The position numbers and the translations under genes are program-made. The notes below the pieces were generated by a model. The model was not told the origin of the DNA and made no database searches. It saw only the letters and a list, made by a program, of their open reading frames with translations. Source: CAJAUT01 sp043809365 (GTDB lineage: Bacteria > Patescibacteriota > Microgenomatia > UBA1400 > UBA12108). Taken from it: DNA of 16,734 bases. Shown in pieces: positions 6,973-12,936 of the stretch (position 1 is its first letter; the number at the start of each line of letters is the position of its first letter). The stretch lies in NCBI GenBank assembly GCA_043809365.1, contig JAZDDW010000050.1, positions 1 through 16,734 of the forward strand, in the 5' to 3' direction.

Positions 6973-7422
6973 ATGCTAATTAAAAGGGGATTTACCCTTA
7001 TCGAACTTATAATCGTCATTGCCCTCATTGGTATCTTAACTACCCTAGTAGCTACCAACCTTCAAGGAGCAAGGACTCGTGCACGCGACAGCCGGAGGAA
7101 ACAAGATCTCGTCACCATCCAACAAGCTCTCCATCTGTATTACAACGATTCCCAATCCTTCCCACTCGCAATTACCACGATCACTCCTACCTATCTTACC
7201 GTCCTTCCCCAAGACCCCTCAACTGCCCCCACTTCTCCCGTCAATTATGGTTACAACTCATCCGGAGCAAATTATCTTCTCCTCACCAAACTAGAGGATA
7301 CCTCCGACTCTGACATCGCCACCTCTCAAGCTCGTTGTCCCTCCACATACAGTTCATATGTTCCACCCACTGGATATCCTGCTAAAGACTCTCAAAAAGA
7401 TTATGTTGTTTGCGAGGAATAA
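6973..7422 (+). CDS. Type IV prepilin (first pilin of the operon)
   Basis: A 149-residue prepilin with a short leader MLIKRG, cleavage site G|FTLIEL (Glu at +5 present), and the hydrophobic assembly helix (about 7-29). The next segment RARDSRRKQDLVTIQQALHLYY is the alpha1 extension typical of GspG/PilE-like pilins, common in CPR genomes. The outer domain ends with two cysteines (122 and 147) that may form a C-terminal disulfide loop. It is the first of five pilin genes. Translation would start from a leaderless mRNA. Whether it is a minor pilin or a second major pilin cannot be told from sequence. Confidence 0.92.
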   Translation: MLIKRGFTLIELIIVIALIGILTTLVATNLQGARTRARDSRRKQDLVTIQQALHLYYNDSQSFPLAITTITPTYLTVLPQDPSTAPTSPVNYGYNSSGANYLLLTKLEDTSDSDIATSQARCPSTYSSYVPPTGYPAKDSQKDYVVCEE

Positions 7423-7432
7423 CGAGGAATAA
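7413..7432 (+). repeat. 10-bp perfect tandem duplication carrying a stop codon and a ribosome-binding site
   Basis: CGAGGAATAA occurs twice in tandem. The first copy is the last codons and stop of the upstream pilin gene; the second supplies the GAGG that sits seven bases before the next ATG at 7435. Confidence 0.85.
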
Positions 7433-7434
7433 CT

Positions 7435-7824
7435 ATGAAAAAGGCTTTTAGTCTTATCGAACTTTTAGTCGTCATTGCCATCATTGGTATCATGCTTGCG
7501 ATCGGTACCGTGAGCTACTCAATTGCCCACAAACAAGCTCGTGACGCTCGAAGGAAATCTGATCTTATGGAAATCCGCCAAGCCCTCGAAACTTATCGCT
7601 CGGAAAACGGTGTCTATCCCAATGCCAACGGTTCACATGTGCCAGTAGGCATTGCTCCAAACTATCTCACCATTCTACCTGCCGATCCCAAAACTGGAAC
7701 TTATTACTATTCCCCCAATATCCCCAACAACACTTACTCACTCTGTGCTACTCTCGAAATTGTCCCCGCTACTCCAGTCACGGGGTGTACCACGGGCAAC
7801 AATTATAAAGTCGAGAATCCATGA
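7435..7824 (+). CDS. Type IV prepilin (second pilin of the operon)
   Basis: A 129-residue prepilin: leader MKKA, then FSLIELLVVIAIIGIMLAIG with Glu at +5. The alpha1 extension QARDARRKSDLMEIRQALETY is clearly related to that of the preceding gene, so the two look like ancient duplicates. The residue before the cut is Ala instead of the usual Gly. Two cysteines (104 and 118) lie near the C-terminus. GAGG at 7424-7427 precedes the ATG by seven bases, and the stop overlaps the next start (ATGA). Confidence 0.92.
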   Translation: MKKAFSLIELLVVIAIIGIMLAIGTVSYSIAHKQARDARRKSDLMEIRQALETYRSENGVYPNANGSHVPVGIAPNYLTILPADPKTGTYYYSPNIPNNTYSLCATLEIVPATPVTGCTTGNNYKVENP

Positions 7825-8297
7825 AACCAGCCTACACTCTTATCGAGCTTATGGTTGTCATTAGCCTGACTGCTATCCTAGTTGGTTTTGGCCTCACCAG
7901 TTATCGCAAAGCCCAAACTCGCCAAATAGGTCAAGCCGCCACCGAACAAATCATGTCTATTCTCCAAGAAAATCAAAAAATTGCCAATGTGGGTAAACGA
8001 GATGACACCAAATGTCTCGGACCCTACCTCGGTCAAAAAATTACCATCACTACCGCCTCTAATCTGCTTATAATTCAAGGACTTTGTCAAAACAATAATG
8101 ACGACGAGACTACCATCGCCATTCCTGGCATCACTTTTACCACCTCGTCCACCCTTATATTTAAACCCTTAAGCGGAGGAGTAGATTTGGGGGGGGAAAA
8201 CCTGCTCAACCTCGACTTCGTTTCCAGCTCTAGCCTTGCTCATCGCCTTCAAATTAAGACTCCTGGAACCATCGAATACCTAGGGATCCAGCCATGA
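7821..8297 (+). CDS. Minor prepilin, GspH/FimT-like
   Basis: A 158-residue prepilin with leader MKPA and mature start YTLIELMVVISLTAILVGFG. The residue before the cut is Ala and the first mature residue is Tyr, both unusual, but Glu at +5 is kept. After the helix comes a short polar linker (YRKAQTRQIGQAATEQI) and a mostly beta domain, as in the GspH/FimT group, with cysteines at 65 and 89. A run of eight G at 8189-8196 lies in the coding sequence (DLGGEN). Start and stop both overlap neighbours as ATGA. The GspH/FimT label is tentative; the prepilin call is firm. Confidence 0.87.
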   Translation: MKPAYTLIELMVVISLTAILVGFGLTSYRKAQTRQIGQAATEQIMSILQENQKIANVGKRDDTKCLGPYLGQKITITTASNLLIIQGLCQNNNDDETTIAIPGITFTTSSTLIFKPLSGGVDLGGENLLNLDFVSSSSLAHRLQIKTPGTIEYLGIQP

Positions 8298-8740
8298 TCA
8301 AATTAAACGGCCAATCTATTGTTGAAACAGTCGTCGCCGCTGGCCTCATTTCTGTGGCAGTGATTGCCGCTTTATCACTCGCTACCCGTTCAGAACTGCA
8401 AAGTACTTACGCCAAAAATTCTACCGAAGCCACTAAATATGCCTCCCAAGCCGGTGACTGGATCAGATCACAACGCAACCGACTCGGCTGGGCCACGATC
8501 ACCGCCTCATCTGCAGGCATTTATTGTCTTAATATCTTACCTACCGACTTTTACAGTCTACCCAGCCCAGGGGAGTGTAACCCCGAAGATTACATTCCCG
8601 ACACGCGTTTCCAGCGTCACTTGATTCTCGACAATTCCCTGGTAGCCTCTGGTACTGTCAAAATTTCCATCAAAGTTTCTTGGCAGGAAAAGACTATACG
8701 TCAAAGTACCCTCGAACTGGAGCTCACCCAATGGAACTAA
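8294..8740 (+). CDS. Minor prepilin, PilV/GspI-like
   Basis: A 148-residue prepilin with leader MIKLNG, cleavage G|QSIVE (Glu at +5), and a helix VVAAGLISVAVIAALSLA. The QSIVETVVAAGLIS start resembles PilV/GspI-type minor pilins (often 'G.SLIEVLVA'). The segment around TEATKYASQAGDWIRSQRN also fits that group. Cysteines at 78 and 95. The start overlaps the stop of the preceding gene (ATGA), and its stop is overlapped by 10 bases by the next gene. Minor pilins of this type probably form the pilus tip or initiation complex. Confidence 0.85.
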   Translation: MIKLNGQSIVETVVAAGLISVAVIAALSLATRSELQSTYAKNSTEATKYASQAGDWIRSQRNRLGWATITASSAGIYCLNILPTDFYSLPSPGECNPEDYIPDTRFQRHLILDNSLVASGTVKISIKVSWQEKTIRQSTLELELTQWN

Positions 8741-9204
8741 AAAGAGGATTTTCTCTTATCGAACTAACCGTGGTTATTGGACTCATGGGTCTCCTCACGC
8801 TCGCCATTAGCTCTGTTCTCCTGATGAGCATCGTCAGTAGTAACCGCATTCGTACTATTACGCAAGTCAAGCAAGCTGGAAACTACACCATTGATCAACT
8901 CCAAACTCTCATTCGCAATGCCAAATCTCTAGTCGCATGCAATCCTGATTCCAGTCTTCTCCTCATCAACCCCGATGGTGGGCTTACCTCCATCAGTTTA
9001 ACTGGCAACTCTCTCGCTTCCAATTCCGCGAGTCTGATCCCTAGCGGCCTCACCATCTCTACCTTCAAACTAACCTGTGAACCCAACTCCGTCAGTCCTA
9101 ACCTCATTTCTGTTTCCTTTGATCTCAAAAAATCACTCTCCACTAGTACTCGCGAAAGTCCCACGCTCCATTTTGAAACCGCCATTAACCTAAGAAACCA
9201 ATAA
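8731..9204 (+). CDS. Minor prepilin, PilW/GspJ-like
   Basis: A 157-residue prepilin with leader MELKRG, cleavage G|FSLIELTVVIG (Glu at +5), then a helix and an NRIRTITQVKQAGNYTIDQLQTLIRNAKS segment like PilW/GspJ. Cysteines at 70 and 116. I start at ATG 8731, because an upstream in-frame ATG at 8680 would add 17 polar residues before a leader that is already of normal length. GGAG at 8719-8722 lies eight bases upstream. The start overlaps the preceding stop by 10 bases. The last 20 bases overlap the end of pilD on the opposite strand. Confidence 0.87.
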   Translation: MELKRGFSLIELTVVIGLMGLLTLAISSVLLMSIVSSNRIRTITQVKQAGNYTIDQLQTLIRNAKSLVACNPDSSLLLINPDGGLTSISLTGNSLASNSASLIPSGLTISTFKLTCEPNSVSPNLISVSFDLKKSLSTSTRESPTLHFETAINLRNQ

Positions 9205-9973
9205 GCCGTTCTCCCCACACCAACACTATCAACATTGCTACCATCATGAAAGGTACAAAGGGGAGGGTATCATTGCGACTGCGCAAGCGGAACACCATTA
9301 AACTCACTCCCACAATCGCCCCCAATACAAAACTTAGACCTAACGCCAGCGCTCCACGTGGCCAACCGGTCAATAACCCCACATAGGCTGCCACATACAT
9401 ATCCCCGTCCGCCATCCCCCTTCCTTTTGTCAATTTATACAAAGACCAGAACAATCCAAAAGCAATAAGAGCTACTATCAAAGAAGTCATCAAATCGACT
9501 GTCCTGTAAGCTTCAAAATGCCAGAGGACTAAACGATAAATAAGGGTCATTGAGACCCCCAACCACACGATTGGTAAAAGTACCACCCCATAAAACAAAT
9601 CAGTTAAAATGAGAATGATGATCGTAATGCCGGTTAACAACCAAAACGCCGGCTGAATGACCACAAGAGGGGCACTAGCGAGTTGGAAAAACCAAAATCC
9701 AACCATGAGCCACCACCCAAACAAGAGTCCCACCATTGTCTCCACAATTGGGTAACGATATGATAGTTTAACCCTGCAACACCGACTCTTTCCACGGTAA
9801 AGTAGATAACTCATAATTGGAATCATGTCGTACCAAGCTAGTTTTTTTTTGCAGTAATCACAGTGGGACCTACCTCTTACCCAATCTTCCCCATGCACCG
9901 TCCGATCAATTAAAACGTTGATAAAACTGCCAACTGCTGCACCCAAAAAAAATGTGAGGATGATATACATCAT
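9185..9973 (-). CDS. pilD: Prepilin peptidase PilD (type IV leader peptidase)
   Basis: PilD is a polytopic membrane aspartic protease that removes prepilin leaders and often N-methylates the new end. The 262-residue product starts with the conserved FFLGAAVGSFINVLIDR segment, then a cytoplasmic zinc loop with CDYC (38-41) and an unusual adjacent pair RCCR (Cys65-66) where CxxC is normal, then SYRYPIVE and several membrane spans. Both catalytic aspartates are present: the Asp in ILTDLFYG (about 125) and the Asp of GMADGDMY (about 191). Possible starts are GTG 9979, ATG 9973 and ATG 9970; I chose 9973. All three lie in the hairpin at 9949-9984. The A9 run (9842-9850) encodes the Lys triplet after CDYC. 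Confidence 0.93.
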   Translation of the reverse strand: MMYIILTFFLGAAVGSFINVLIDRTVHGEDWVRGRSHCDYCKKKLAWYDMIPIMSYLLYRGKSRCCRVKLSYRYPIVETMVGLLFGWWLMVGFWFFQLASAPLVVIQPAFWLLTGITIIILILTDLFYGVVLLPIVWLGVSMTLIYRLVLWHFEAYRTVDLMTSLIVALIAFGLFWSLYKLTKGRGMADGDMYVAAYVGLLTGWPRGALALGLSFVLGAIVGVSLMVFRLRSRNDTLPFVPFMMVAMLIVLVWGERLIGFLG

Positions 9974-9984
9974 CCTCACATTTT
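9945..9984 (-). terminator. Intrinsic-terminator-like hairpin over the pilD start codon
   Basis: A perfect 16-bp inverted repeat, AAAATGTGAGGATGAT (9949-9964) and its complement at 9969-9984, with a 4-base loop. On the minus strand the 3' arm runs into eight U (9952-9945), the form of a Rho-independent terminator, 21 bases after the major-pilin stop. The 5' arm contains the GAGG and the ATG codons of pilD. On the plus strand only four T follow, so it is much weaker there. Confidence 0.75.
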
Positions 9985-9987
9985 ATA
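9982..9987 (-). promoter_or_regulatory. Possible -10 box for pilD
   Basis: TATAAA on the minus strand, eight bases before the ATG at 9973. No -35 at 16-18 bases and no TG extension. If real, it would give a near-leaderless transcript that lacks most of the hairpin's 5' arm. Confidence 0.3.
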
Positions 9988-10005
9988 CTAATATTCCTTA
10001 ACTAA

Positions 10006-10608
10006 CTATGGTAGACAAATGTGACAACCCGTAGCAGCATCAGCTGTTGCTGCTGTAGTACAAGTCGCATCAGCTGGACACGCCAACGCCGGAAAATCCC
10101 CCGGCAAAGTAGTATTGCACCTATTCCACGCCTCTTCCCGTGTAGCCACTGATTGAGGGATAAAACACAAATATGTACTCGCTCCAGCCGACCCATTATT
10201 ATAAACTTTTAATGTTCTATAACCAGTCGCCGTAATCCGAGTAATAAACGAAGCTTTCAGCTCTGCCAATCCACCCGTAGACAACTGGGTCAGCATTGCA
10301 ACACCCGCTCCTGTTCCCACAAGCGTACCAGCACTAGTCAGTGGGACAAATCCCGAAGGAACAGCCGTTGAAGCAGTTGAAATAGGTGTTACAGCTGCAC
10401 TAGCTACCCAAGGGAAATAACCCTTCGCCGTGTAGTAGCGGTCGACTGCCGAGGCAACTTGCTCGACATCCGATTTTGACCCTGTATCACGACCTCGATT
10501 AATGAGCTCGATCGGGTTGATTGCCGATAGCACAGCTACCGCCAAAATACCCAACACGGCGATAACGATGAGCAACTCGATCATCGTAAAACCTAGTTTC
10601 TTCAACAT
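10006..10608 (-). CDS. pilA: Major type IV prepilin (PilA-like)
   Basis: A 200-residue prepilin with leader MLKKLG and mature start FTMIELLIVIAVLGILAVAV, with Glu at +5. It continues SAINPIELINRGRDTGSKSDVEQVASAVDRYY, a form typical of CPR major pilins. The outer domain is Ala/Thr/Gly-rich and carries six cysteines in its last 55 residues, ending CHICLP. I infer a major role from its own consensus-like promoter, the best ribosome site in the window (TAAGGAG, five bases from the ATG), a terminator right after it, and its place in the pilB-pilT-pilC-pilD cluster. The symbol is given by role; the sequence alone does not prove which pilin is most abundant. Confidence 0.85.
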   Translation of the reverse strand: MLKKLGFTMIELLIVIAVLGILAVAVLSAINPIELINRGRDTGSKSDVEQVASAVDRYYTAKGYFPWVASAAVTPISTASTAVPSGFVPLTSAGTLVGTGAGVAMLTQLSTGGLAELKASFITRITATGYRTLKVYNNGSAGASTYLCFIPQSVATREEAWNRCNTTLPGDFPALACPADATCTTAATADAATGCHICLP

Positions 10609-10613
10609 ATGTT

Positions 10614-10620
10614 CTCCTTA
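10614..10620 (-). promoter_or_regulatory. Strong Shine-Dalgarno site of the major pilin gene
   Basis: TAAGGAG on the minus strand, five bases before the ATG at 10608. With the promoter at 10641-10669 it implies a 5' leader of about 25 bases, unlike the leaderless units around it. Confidence 0.8.
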
Positions 10621-10640
10621 CATTATTAATAACTAGTCCA

Positions 10641-10669
10641 ATAACATCATATTAAAACGCACTTGTCAA
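10641..10669 (-). promoter_or_regulatory. Major pilin promoter
   Basis: On the minus strand: consensus TTGACA (10669-10664), 17 bases, then TG-A-TGTTAT (hexamer 10646-10641). The -35 is inside the last codons of pilC. It would allow pilin transcription at a level independent of the upstream motor genes. Confidence 0.65.
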
Positions 10670-11848
10670 ACTGTAGATTGGCACAATGATCGCAATCACC
10701 AGGAATCCGACTCCCGCTCCGAGCACAAGCATGATAATTGGCTCCATCGCCGTCGAAAGATTTTTGATTGCGTGCTCCGATTCATTTTCAAAATACCCCG
10801 CTACTCGGTTCAAAATCTCGTCCAACTTTCCGGTTTGTTCTCCCACCAAGGCCATCTGTGAGACAAGCATCGGAAATACTGGGTGCCGTGCCAAAGAGGT
10901 TGCCAGGGGGTTCCCTTTCTCTACATCCTTTTTTACCTCGATCAATGCTTGTTTCAACACCTCACTATCAGCTGCCTCTGTCACAATCGCCAGCGCCTCA
11001 ACTAATGAGACCCCTGCTGTAGCCAAGAGGGCCAGTGTTCGGTTAAACTCCGCCATTAGTACCATTGACTTGATCTTGCCAAAAATCGGTAACTTCAAAA
11101 CCATCATATCAGCCCGTAAAGCTCCCATTTTCGTATTACGCCAAGTTTTTAACCCGTATATCCCCCCCCACACCAACAGAATTATCACGTACCAAAACTT
11201 ACTCGCAAAATTCGACATCCCGATAAGCACCCTTGTCATCAGTGGCAAAGTAATATCAAAATCCTTATACATTAGGGTCAATTTGGGTAAGACAAAAACC
11301 ATCATCACAAACGTTACAACCCCCATCCCAATCACGACAATTACGGGGTAGATCATAGCTCCCTTGGTTTTCTCATGAAATTCGCGTTGTTTCTCCAAAT
11401 TATCTGCCAGGCGAATCAAGATTGTATCTAATACTCCCGCTGCCTCACCTGCCCGCACCAAAGCAATATAAACTCTCGAAAAAGTATCACTGTGAGGAGC
11501 AAGTGCATCTCCAAAACTGGATCCCCCTTCAATGCTGCGCAAAATATCCGCCACCTTACTCTGGAGCGCCGGTGGTACTTGCAACTGCAAAATCGACAAA
11601 GCATCGGTCAAGGGTAATCCCGCTCCAATCATCGTCGAAAGTTGACGGGTAAAATTAACGATATCGTCAAACTTTACTTTTTGGCCCCAGGCAAATAGTG
11701 ACTTCCCGACCGAAAGTTCGTGGAGTTCGGTAATGACAAGTCCTTGCTCTCTCAATACAGCCACCGCCGAGTTCTCACTCTGTGCCTCCACAATACCTTT
11801 ACGCAGACCCCCATTTTTGTCTCGCGCCCTAAAGCGGTATCGCAACAT
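10652..11848 (-). CDS. pilC: Type IV pilus platform protein PilC
   Basis: PilC (GspF family) is the inner-membrane platform through which PilB and PilT act on the pilus. The 398-residue product is of standard length, with the N-terminal YRFRARDKNGGLRKG and two T2SF domains (about 65-188 and 266-389). The first holds FTRQLSTMIGAGLPLTDAL and the second FNRTLALLATAGVSLVEAL, the typical repeated pattern. Membrane spans are near 164-190, 217-233 and 368-393. GEAAGVLD and GEQTGKLDEIL are conserved loops. It starts two bases after the pilT stop with AAAGGA overlapping that stop. A G8 run (11162-11169) encodes WGG in the second span. Confidence 0.96.
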   Translation of the reverse strand: MLRYRFRARDKNGGLRKGIVEAQSENSAVAVLREQGLVITELHELSVGKSLFAWGQKVKFDDIVNFTRQLSTMIGAGLPLTDALSILQLQVPPALQSKVADILRSIEGGSSFGDALAPHSDTFSRVYIALVRAGEAAGVLDTILIRLADNLEKQREFHEKTKGAMIYPVIVVIGMGVVTFVMMVFVLPKLTLMYKDFDITLPLMTRVLIGMSNFASKFWYVIILLVWGGIYGLKTWRNTKMGALRADMMVLKLPIFGKIKSMVLMAEFNRTLALLATAGVSLVEALAIVTEAADSEVLKQALIEVKKDVEKGNPLATSLARHPVFPMLVSQMALVGEQTGKLDEILNRVAGYFENESEHAIKNLSTAMEPIIMLVLGAGVGFLVIAIIVPIYSLTSAF

Positions 11849-11850
11849 AA

Positions 11851-12927
11851 TTATCCTTTACCAACCAGTCGGTTTAGTTCGTCCAGGTTGAGCGCGTACT
11901 CACGCGCAATCATCAGACTAATTTTTTTGGCTTTATAACTCTCGGCTAGTGCCATCTCTAGAGTTCGCATCCCGCTCTCGGCCGAGGTCTGCATCACATT
12001 CGTCAACATGTGGGTTTTCCCATCTCGAATCAAAGACCTCACCGCCGAATTAGCGATCAAGATTTCACACACCGCAGTTCGTGTTCCATCTTCCGATGGG
12101 ATGAGTCGTTGCGACACAATAGCTTCAAGCGACATGGACAACTGCCCTCTAATTTGGGCTTGCTCTTTCTCCGGGAATACATCCACAATCCGGTCAATTG
12201 TTTGGGGCGCCGAGTTGGTGTGTAGTGTAGTCAGGACCAAATGACCAGTTTCGGCAATAGTGAGTGCCGCTTCAATCGTTTCATAATCCCGCATCTCCCC
12301 AATCAACACTACATTGGGATCTTCGCGTAAGACACTTTTCAAGGCTACTCCCCACGAATGGGTATCGGCATGGATTTCCCGTTGAGAGATTATACTTTTC
12401 TGTGGTTGATATACATACTCAATTGGATCCTCAATCGTCACGATGTGTTCTCCTCGTTCCCGGTTAATCCGCTCAATCATCGCCGCCAAAGTTGTCGACT
12501 TACCGTGACCCGTGGGCCCAGTCACAAGCACCAATCCTTGTTTCATCTTGGTCAGCTCACCGATGATGGGGGGAAGATGTAAATCCTCGAGAGTACGTAT
12601 TTGTGATGGGATAAATCGGAGGACTGCCGCCATATTCCCTTTTTCAAAATACACATTCGCCCGAAATCTGGCGCCAGACGAGAAACCTGCCTGCGCAGGC
12701 AGGGCATAAGAAAAGTCTAGTTCGCGATCTATCTTTACTAATTCTCGCTGTTCGGTAGATAGTAGGGGAGTAATTAATTCCTCAACTTGTGCCGGGGTCA
12801 TCGCCAATGTTTCTGGTACTACCACCAATCTACCGTGGATGCGTAACATCGGTGGGACTCCCACCAGTAAATGGATGTCCGAAGCTTGATACTGTACACA
12901 CATTTGTAATAATTTTTGGATCTCCAT
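11851..12927 (-). CDS. pilT: Pilus retraction ATPase PilT
   Basis: PilT is the hexameric secretion ATPase that powers retraction, twitching and DNA pull-in. The 358-residue protein has an N-terminal PAS-like domain (about 1-110) with ASDIHLLVGVPPMLRI, Walker A GPTGHGKST (137-145), an Asp box around VTIEDPIEYVY, Walker B with VVLIGEMRD (about 206-214), the His box ETGHLVLTTLHTN (226-238) and the PilT-type AVRSLIRDGKTHML helix, matching AIRNLIRE in other PilTs. This separates it from PilB. An insertion LPAQAGFSSG (76-85) in the N-terminal domain includes a palindromic DNA element. AAGGAG at 12932-12937 lies four bases before the ATG. Confidence 0.96.
   Translation of the reverse strand: MEIQKLLQMCVQYQASDIHLLVGVPPMLRIHGRLVVVPETLAMTPAQVEELITPLLSTEQRELVKIDRELDFSYALPAQAGFSSGARFRANVYFEKGNMAAVLRFIPSQIRTLEDLHLPPIIGELTKMKQGLVLVTGPTGHGKSTTLAAMIERINRERGEHIVTIEDPIEYVYQPQKSIISQREIHADTHSWGVALKSVLREDPNVVLIGEMRDYETIEAALTIAETGHLVLTTLHTNSAPQTIDRIVDVFPEKEQAQIRGQLSMSLEAIVSQRLIPSEDGTRTAVCEILIANSAVRSLIRDGKTHMLTNVMQTSAESGMRTLEMALAESYKAKKISLMIAREYALNLDELNRLVGKG
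12686..12703. repeat. 18-bp perfect GC-rich palindrome inside pilT
   Basis: CCTGCCTGCGCAGGCAGG equals its own reverse complement. It is read in frame as LPAQAG at residues 76-81 of PilT, next to residues that look inserted relative to usual PilTs. It resembles dispersed palindromic elements that I recall encoding LPAG-type peptides in CPR proteins; that link is from memory. Confidence 0.7.
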
Positions 12928-12936
12928 AATACTCCT

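Noticed and set aside
6973..9204. Pilin operon as a type II secretion pseudopilin set
   Set aside because: The pilins resemble GspG/H/I/J types, but the locus has pilM/N/O and a retraction ATPase pilT and no secretin or GspL/M, which fits a pilus.
10686..11351. A 221-codon plus-strand open frame opposite pilC
   Set aside because: pilC is a clear full-length family member on the other strand. The antisense product is low-complexity (Ser/Thr/Ile-rich), has no family pattern and is explained by codon bias in pilC.
12686..12703. Palindrome as a terminator or CRISPR-like repeat
   Set aside because: It is a single copy inside a coding region, with no T tract and no spacers.
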